Below, in pieces: positions 57,866 to 64,000 of a stretch of DNA of 64,000 bases. Numbering within the stretch: position 1 is the first letter of the stretch; each line of letters opens with the position of its first letter. Where the stretch lies: positions 310,001-374,000 of the forward strand of contig BSBM01000036.1 of the NCBI GenBank assembly GCA_027924585.1, in the 5' to 3' direction. Source of the DNA: Larix kaempferi. Taxonomy: Eukaryota > Streptophyta > Pinopsida > Pinales > Pinaceae. Both the position numbers and the translations under genes were made by a program. The notes under the pieces were generated by a model. That model searched no databases. It saw only the letters and a program-made list of their open reading frames with translations, and was not told where the DNA came from.

Positions 57866-58938
57866 CTCCCTCATACTGAGGAAAGTGTTTCTCACAACCC
57901 CCAACTTATCTCTAAAGTGATTGAACTTCCCTCTCCCCAAAGATTTTGTTAGAAGGTTTGCCACCTACTCATTAGTAGGAATGTATTGCCACTCTACTGC
58001 ACCTCTCTGGACATAGTCACGAATGAAGTGATATTTGATCTCAATATGTTTCGATCTGTCGTGAAACACTGGATTCTTCGAACCTTAATGCAACTTTGAT
58101 TATCACAGTAAATCATTGTTGGCCTCAACTCCTGACCAAATAACTCAAACTACAACTTTCGAAGCCAATTGGCCTCATAACTGGCCTGACCTATGCTGCG
58201 TGGGAGCACACCCCACCCCCTCGCTCCCGCTCCTGAAGCTCGCTCCCAAAATGCTCCTAGTTTTGGGAGCACGCTCCCAAAGCGCTCCTGAAGCGCTCCC
58301 TACCTCTCCTATACTAAAGCTCCTATACTAGGTTAATCATTTGATGACAATGTTATGGTACCTCCCTTCATTGCCAAGCTCATATAAAAGTAGTTATGGT
58401 TGATCACTTGATGATAATGTTATAAGTTATAACTACTATATGATCGATGTTATAAGGTTTAATCCATATTTTCTATAGCTAATTCAACATCCTAAATGTT
58501 TTCTAGATATAAATCCATCAAAATATATCAAAATATATACTATATAAAAAACGCTCTCGGAACGCTCCCAAAACGAGAGCTTTTGAAAATTTCACTTTTT
58601 GCTCCGCTCCCGCTCCCCACTCCCCACTCCCAATAGCATAGGGCCTGACTAGCTTCCATATATTCTGCCTCTGCAGAACTCAATACAATTGACTTCTGTT
58701 TCCGACTGAACTAAGACACTACAATTGGTCCCAAACTGAAACAACACCCAAATGTACTCTTCCGGTCTGTCACACCTCCTGCCCAATCAGAATTTGTATA
58801 GCCAATCAATCCCACTCCATCTGCTCTCCTGTAGTCTAGACCAAAATCCACTGTACCACACAAATACCTCAACACATGTTTTGCAGCAACCCAATGAACT
58901 CTCCGAGGCTCCACCAAGAATTGACTCATAGTGTTCAC
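57866..58938 (-). pseudogene. E4 RNase H and RT C-terminus (split by a MITE)
   Basis: The left part (57866-58190) encodes the decayed RNase H end, matching E2 (motifs CDNQSC and DRSKHIEIKYHF in part). The right part (58642-58945) encodes AEAEYMEAS..., DSDWAGGVTDRKSTFGCC-like residues and RRVHWVAAKHVLRYLCGT. Across the MITE, ...EAS and QASYE... join in frame once the element and one 8-bp repeat are ignored. One frameshift lies near 58080. Confidence 0.88.
58191..58641. mobile_element. hAT-type MITE, 451 bp, with 8-bp target duplication
   Basis: The direct repeat GGCCTGAC is exact on both sides (58183-58190 and 58642-58649). The ends are inverted: CTATGCT at the left and AGCATAG at the right, followed inward by TGGGAG/CTCCCA. 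Eight-bp duplications and short TIRs are typical of hAT transposons. Both ends are rich in GCTCCC/GGGAGC words (58205-58300 and 58555-58632) that could pair into a long hairpin; the centre is AT-rich. There is no transposase, so it is non-autonomous. Confidence 0.9.
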
Positions 58939-58950
58939 TGCAAAACAAAT

Positions 58951-59182
58951 TGCAGTAACCGTATCCGGTTGGATTGTTAATAGTCGAATCTGACTCTCAT
59001 GTTGAATGATAAATAGAATAATATATTAGATGATAGGATAAAAGATGATATGTTACAATGATGGCCCTGCCTTAAATATGGCTCGGGCATTTGATGTTGA
59101 GGAGACGCCTCATTTCATAACCTAACTTTAGTTAACCTAATTATTAATTATTTAATTATTATCTTATTTTATGTTCGTAGCA
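58951..59182. repeat. E5 left LTR (232 bp)
   Basis: It runs from TGCAGTAACC to GTTCGTAGCA, with a 55-bp segment (CCGTATCCGG ... TGAATGATA) that is absent from the right copy. Confidence 0.88.
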
Positions 59183-59189
59183 TTGCCAC

Positions 59190-60480
59190 TCTCTCAGAAA
59201 GGCTTTGTCCTCAAAGCCTTATAATTTTGTCGCATTGTTCTTTGCGATGTCATGGCTGACGAAACATGTCGATACGAACTGCTAAGTGTAGAGCATAACT
59301 TCCGATATGTGGATGGGTCAATCCATCCCAAATTGAGTTGTTGCTGACTGTTGGGATTCCCCACTGATCTGTCGTTAAGAGCTTTGATCACATTAGTACC
59401 ATCGTCTTTCGACATTTCCCACTTTTCAGAATATTGGTTTTTATGGTTGGGGTGTTGATAGGGAATTTTCACAATGTCATTTTCTTTTACGAGTGTCGTC
59501 TTTTGAGCATTGATCTGAGCTGGAAGTTTTATTTTCATCTCTTGAGGTTTTAAGGTTTCGTTCTATATATTTTCCATCTTGTTTTCTAACTGCTTGTTAT
59601 CATTTTGAAACTTCTTAATCAATTCGACTTGCGATTTTCTGTCATCTTCAGACTGCTTAAGTTGTTCCTTAAGATCTTCATTATGACTTCTGATACAACT
59701 ATTTTCTTCGTGCTTGTCTAGAAGTTTCCCTTCAATTTCGTCCATAGATAGTTCTATCTTCTGGCTATTTTTCAACTTATTAATTTTTGTGACTAGTATC
59801 TTGTTATGATTTCTTAGTCTGAAAATTTCTTCAGCATTGTTGGATTATGCTTTATTACTCTTTGCGATCTCTCACTTATGTGTCTTTTTAGAGTCGTCAT
59901 TTTGTTGTTGAAGAACTTTTATCTGTTGTCGACATTGGCCGACCTCTGATTCTTGACTTTCTAATTTATGTTGTATCTGCGTTAGTTCTTTATCTTTGTC
60001 GCTAACGATTTTGTTCAAGCGTATTATTTCTGCTTCGTAATTATTTATTTCCTTCTTTATATCTTGATTTCCTAACCTCTGATTGAATTCATTTTTGGCT
60101 TTTAATTCATCAATTTGCGCATACAATTTTTCTATACGACTTTCCTGGTTAGAGATTTTTATTTCATTGCACCTTTCTTGTAATTCAATTCTTATTTATG
60201 AACTGTTATTTATGTCGCGCAATTCTTCATTGTCTTTTCGATAACGTTTTAGCGTGGCTTCTAATTTCTCTATTTGTAGTCGTAAACCGGCTTCCATGGT
60301 CTTCGACTTTTTCGACGATAGATGGTCTTTGACTTTTTGACGAGACTTCCTTGATTTTAACTTCTTTGATGATAGATAGTCTCGACTTATTTTTTACGAC
60401 GGAGTCTTCTTTGACTTCTTCGATTTTGTCTTTCACTTCTTTTGACAAGGAGTCTTCCTTTGCTTTTGACTTTCCGTTGT
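59190..60480 (-). pseudogene. E5 internal coiled-coil ORF (degenerate)
   Basis: On the minus strand three blocks are in one frame: 59872-60126, 59563-59775 and 59194-59538. They are separated only by single stops (TGA at 59872, a TAA downstream of it, TAG at 59563). A further block (60227-60448) lies upstream in another frame. Composition is Lys/Glu/Gln/Asn-rich with heptad-like runs such as YEAEIIRLNKIVSDKDKELT, HNEDLKEQLKQSEDD and FQNDNKQLENKMENI. It would form a long coiled coil of about 300 residues. The C-terminal part differs: LGWIDPSTYRKLCSTLSSSY. I recognise no RT, integrase, protease or zinc knuckle, and no known family. It could be a Gag-like or captured host coiled-coil gene. Confidence 0.65.
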
Positions 60481-60933
60481 CTTTTTTTTTTTTTTGATTT
60501 TAATTTCTTTGATTTGTTCTCTTTGTATTAGGTTAAATAACCCTTTTTTTTCCAAAAATAAGTAATTTTTCTTTAACTCTTTTTTTTTTTTTACATATAA
60601 ATTAATAAGTTAAGATTAAAAAAATGTAATAGTAAATATTATTATAAGTAATAATATCACTAATATATATATTTTTTTGGAAGGGACTAATGTTTTAGGA
60701 ATAAGGAAAACTATTATAATAAAATTATTATTTAAATAATAATAAAACTATTAAAATATATTTTGGAATGGATGGAATTTTGTTTTGAAAAGGGTGTGTA
60801 ATGGAAAATCTAGGGTTTTAACCCTAATTGGAGATGGATAGCGGGTGGCGAAGGGTGGAAAATGTCGGCGGTGGAATGGTGGAGGAAGAGGAGATGGCGG
60901 GAGGACGCAGAGGGAGGGCGTACGTCGGGGAGG

Positions 60934-61110
60934 TGGAGTAATAGAATAATATATTAGATGATAGGATAAAAGATTATATGTTACAATGATGGCCCTGCCT
61001 TAAATATGGCTCGGGCATCTGATGTTGAGGAGATGCCTCATTTCATAACCTAACTTTAGTTAATCTAATTATTAATTATTTAATTATTATCTTATTTTAT
61101 GTTCGTAGCA
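60934..61110. repeat. E5 right LTR (177 bp)
   Basis: It runs from TGGAGTAATAGAAT to GTTCGTAGCA. Four substitutions distinguish it from the left LTR in the shared part. Confidence 0.88.
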
Positions 61111-62157
61111 CAAATATCTGGCCTAGTGTTGACCAGATACATCAAAGAACCAATGAGCTGCCAATATATTGTCGGATCTACCAACTCTCCCTCAGAAGCA
61201 TGAAGCTTCTTCTAGTTGGTGATCATAGGTGTAGTCATCAGTCTGCAATCCTGCATCTGAAATCTCTCCAGAATATCCATAGTATACTTCCCCTATTTGA
61301 GGAAGATGTGTCTCGACTCCTGCCACACCTCTAGACCCAAATAGTAGTGCGTCAACCCAATGTCCTTCATCTCAAACTCCGATGCAAGATCTTTCTTGCA
61401 TTTTGCAATGAGCTTGTCTGTACTTGTAATGATCAAGTCATCTACATACAATACCAAAATAAGTGGATCCCCACCAACCACAATGTAGGAAAAGTTTGGA
61501 TCTGCCTCACTTTTCTGGAACCCCAACTCCTGCAGATATGCATCGATCCTGGAATACCAAGCTCTCGTAGCTTGCTTCAGCCCGTAAGGGGCCTTCTTCA
61601 ACTTGCACACATGGGACTCTCTCCCATGCACCTCAAATCCTTGTGGCTGCTCCACATTGACCTCCTCCTGTAGGACACCATTCAAAAATGTTGTCTTCAC
61701 ATCCATTTGATGAATGCTCCAACCCATCTCCACAGCAATGGAGATCATTGATCTAATATAGGAGTACCTAGCCACTGGCGCAAATGTCTCATCATAATCT
61801 ACTCCCTCTATTTGTGAGAAGCCTCGCGCCATAGATCGAGCTTTATACTTCTTGATGCTGCCATCTACAACATGCTTGATTTTGTAGAGCCATTTGGAAG
61901 TCATAATTGACTTCCCTTCTAGTCTCAGAACCACCTCCCACACATCATTCTTCATGATGAAATTGTACTTTTCCACCATGGCATCTCTCCAAACCTGATG
62001 TGCAACTGCCTCCTCAAAAGTAGAAGGCTCCGACTAATGAAGACTAGTCACAACAACCATGTAACTGGAAAATCTCTCTGGTGCTTTACTCTCTTTGACC
62101 TCCCTCTTGGGTTTCCCCACAAACTCTGTAGCTTCCTTCAAAGTTTCTCTAAGCCAT
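61111..62157 (-). pseudogene. E4 reverse transcriptase
   Basis: From right to left: KPKREVKESKAPERFSSYM, the start VEKYNFIMKNDVWEVVLR, the conserved SKWLYKIKHV, ARGFSQIEGVDYDETFAPVA, the palm Asp in HQMDVKTTFLNG and LKKAPYGLKQATRAWYSRID. The catalytic ILVLYVDDLIIT is near 61430-61455, followed by SEFEMKDIGLTHYYLGLEVW to a TAG at 61293, where E2 reads Gln. The uninterrupted 228-codon part is the best kept RT among the Copia copies here. Integrase is lost at the 62157 break. Confidence 0.92.
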
Positions 62158-62810
62158 ATATATATATATGAACAAGGACAAAATTATTATAAAACATAAA
62201 CCATAAATTATTAATTACATTTAGCTGCAAGCAACATTGCTAAGTGATAAATGTTAAATGATACAAACAAAATTTAAATCATACATGTAACGTCACATTT
62301 TACTCATGAACCCAAGTCTATATCATTTCATTCATGCAAGTAGTAATATCCAAAAACAACCTTTGTAAATGAGGCTATATAATTTATATCCAAAATTAGC
62401 CTTTATGTATGAGGTTACAAGTACAATGTATCAAACTGTGAACAATGAGCATAATAACATAGAAATAAAAGTAAAACATAAGCTCATACTAATAGTCATT
62501 CTCATCTTTATAGTCTTCCTCAAAAATAGAACAAGAAGCACACTCAACAACAGAATGTAGAGAGTGGAAGAAGTATTTCCAATTCCACTTCTAGGTTCCT
62601 CAACTTAGTGCAGCAAGAGAGATGTCCAAGTCAGCAAATTTTGACTCAACATCCCAATCTGCACAAGGCCTATTGCTATATTCTGGGACCTGAGTGTTGA
62701 AGTCGCTTGTGTGAGGAGAGAATGAAGTGATGTTCTCTTTATAACTTTCTTCAACCTAATTAGAAGCATCTAGAATTAAATTTTATTTTAAAATTTAATG
62801 TATTAACCCT
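62158..62810. other. Intron 2 DNA right of E4, no recognised element
   Basis: It starts with a (TA) run and continues as AT-rich DNA without repeat or protein similarity. Confidence 0.5.
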
Positions 62811-62814
62811 TAAT

Positions 62815-63062
62815 TACTGAAATCCGTGGGCGGAAAGAGACTTTACGAGCTGGTTTTTAAGTGACGGGCTTTTATTTGGCAGGAAACGCACCATAGAAGA
62901 GAGGAAACGTGATGGAAACGTGTTTCTGTCCATATGGATGCGTTTCCCATTTAGGAAACGTGTTTCATACGGACGGAAACGAGTTTCCGTCAAGTACCAT
63001 ACGAGCATCCGTTTCAGCGAGTTTCCGAGGGTGAAACGGATGCTAGACCCGGGTTTCCTGCA
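62815..63062. repeat. GGAAACG/CGTTTCC-rich block, MITE candidate
   Basis: At least nine copies of GAAACG or its complement CGTTTC/AGTTTCC lie within 62880-63055, in alternating orientation (GGAAACGTGTTTC, GGAAACGAGTTTCC). The block can fold on itself. No TIR with target duplication was established. Confidence 0.5.
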
Positions 63063-64000
63063 ACTTAGATCTCAACCAATATCATCTAGAACCAATGAAA
63101 CACTGCTGCAATAAGAACATTTGGATTTCTGGGCACTGAACTGTATCTGTATGGAACAAAAGGTCATATCGGTCATCAAATCTAAGCTCTCAAGGCTCAG
63201 CCTTGGCACAAGGTCTACACATTGTCTGATATAAGCTGCTCTGATGTGTAAGTGATCATATATGGTGCTGCTCATCATGATTGATCTCACTGAAACTGTG
63301 TAAAGGAAAAGCTCTGAAAAGTGCAGATATTTGCTCAGCAAATATAGTAGCCCAGCTACTATGGTGTGATAACAGGTCCAAATCAAACTTTTGATGTATA
63401 GCAACTTTTCCATGCATGCTAGAAATTGTCAAAGCAAGAGCGCAAACTCCCTAAAAGAGGAAGCTTCCAAGAATAAGACTTCATGCATGGCATAGGTGTA
63501 AGATTTTAGTAGCACATCTCTTTTCCTGAATTAGAATGGTGACCAAGTATTAAAATTAGGAAGAAATACGGTGTGATAAAAATAGCCAAAACCTTCTTCA
63601 TACACGGTGCACTCCTTCTTGGCTAGCAATAGCAAGTTAGGCTCATACACATGCATGGAAGGTTCCTTATAGCAAGCACTCCAACTAAATTTAACAAATC
63701 TTCCAAAAGTCAACAAGTCCCATAAATAGCTAGGTCCCCCTTTAAATCCAACAAGATAAGATAATTTTATTCATGTCTAACAAGTGACCATAAATAGGTC
63801 AAAGACATTGCTAGGTACATTAGAAACAATACATAGTTGGAGCGCAAATGCAACTTCTATAAAAGGTATATCTAACCTTTGAGGTTAAAGACCTAGAATC
63901 TAAAGTCTACCGTTTAGGAAATAGAAAGATACAAAATTGGGAATCAGAAAGAAGAAAGGATTCCTGCCCTATAACTAAGAGAAATGTCTTGAGTGGGGCT
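63063..64000. other. Right end of window, no recognised gene
   Basis: Short open frames exist on the minus strand (63072-63413, 63531-63716), but none resembles a known protein and none matches the expected SYT exon 3. Confidence 0.5.

Larger units (their letters stand above)
58946..61115. mobile_element. E5: small non-autonomous LTR element with target duplication
   Basis: Direct repeats 58951-59182 and 60934-61110 end in the same TTATTTTATGTTCGTAGCA and begin TGCAGTAA and TGGAGTAA. The 5-bp target repeat CAAAT flanks both sides (58946-58950 and 61111-61115). Ignoring 58951-61115 rejoins the E4 RT frame. The total is 2160 bp. The LTRs differ by four substitutions in about 170 aligned bases plus one 55-bp indel, so the insertion is young. 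Before the right LTR lies a purine-rich stretch (60870-60933, ending GGGGAGG), which fits a polypurine tract for plus orientation. No usual PBS was recognised. The only ORF is on the minus strand. Confidence 0.88.
56698..62157 (-). mobile_element. Copia element E4, 5'-truncated and twice invaded
   Basis: The 3' LTR (56698-57865), polypurine tract, RNase H and RT are present. Integrase, Gag and the 5' LTR are missing, because similarity stops at about 62157 in front of a TATATATATATA run. A MITE (58191-58641) and LTR element E5 (58951-61110) lie within it. Removing both restores sequence collinear with E2, so E4 was there first. It belongs to the same family as E1 and E2. Confidence 0.92.
33347..64000 (+). 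other. Intron 2 of the synaptotagmin-like gene (more than 30.6 kb, open at right edge)
   Basis: It starts with the consensus donor GTAAAA and contains four minus-strand Copia copies, a hAT-type MITE, a small LTR element and R1 repeats. No exon with the expected VKWLN start was recognised up to 64000. The alternative that the gene is truncated by insertions cannot be excluded from this window. Confidence 0.7.

Noticed and set aside
49546-64000. Search for exon 3 of the synaptotagmin-like gene (VKWLN...LWPF)
   Set aside because: No matching plus-strand sequence with splice sites was found by eye; the exon is probably beyond the right edge.
1-64000. CRISPR arrays, rRNA genes, bacterial operons
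   Set aside because: None is present; the tandem repeats lack the repeat-spacer structure and the coding content is plant nuclear.

Overview
This is nuclear DNA of a seed plant with a large, repeat-choked genome; very long introns and layers of old, nested retroelements suggest a gymnosperm, perhaps a conifer (inference; no species marker was found). Only one cellular gene is recognisable. It is the 5' part of a plus-strand gene for a plant synaptotagmin-like, calcium-dependent lipid-binding protein (CLB1/SYT7 type): exon 1 at 16387-16491 (transmembrane anchor) and exon 2 at 33245-33346 (lead-in to the SMP domain). Intron 1 is 16,753 bp. Intron 2 starts at 33347 and is still open at the right edge, so it exceeds 30.6 kb. 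The remaining exons (SMP, C2) lie beyond the window.

Layout. 1-3563: 3' part of an L1-type LINE with an unbroken ORF2 (RT, zinc knuckle, RNase H) that enters from the left. 3564-15200: AT-rich upstream DNA with tandem duplications, tRNA-like SINE candidates, a CGAC-rich duplicated block, and fossil ends of a second LINE family, including an RT fragment with a YVDD motif (10085-11638). 15200-16386: relatively unique DNA, the likely promoter and 5' UTR, with ACGT/G-box elements. 16492-33244 (intron 1): a minus-strand Copia fragment, a plus-strand Copia fragment with LTR and PBS, a minisatellite-bearing stretch, a fossil LINE and LTR-like repeats. 33347-64000 (intron 2): four minus-strand Copia copies. 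E1 (33557-38774) lacks its RT half and holds a foreign LTR-like block. E2 (38977-49540) is full length with 5-bp target duplications and a 3.4-kb insertion. E3 (about 54100-56060) is a remnant. E4 (56698-62157) is 5'-truncated and is itself invaded by a 451-bp hAT-type MITE and by a 2.16-kb young LTR element (E5) carrying only a degenerate coiled-coil ORF.

The retroelements do not cooperate with the gene; they are its intron filling. Nearly all coding copies are broken. Many breaks are TAG stops that fit C-to-T change at CAG (CHG) sites, as expected for heavily methylated plant transposons. All four intron-2 Copia copies and one of the two in intron 1 are antisense to the gene.
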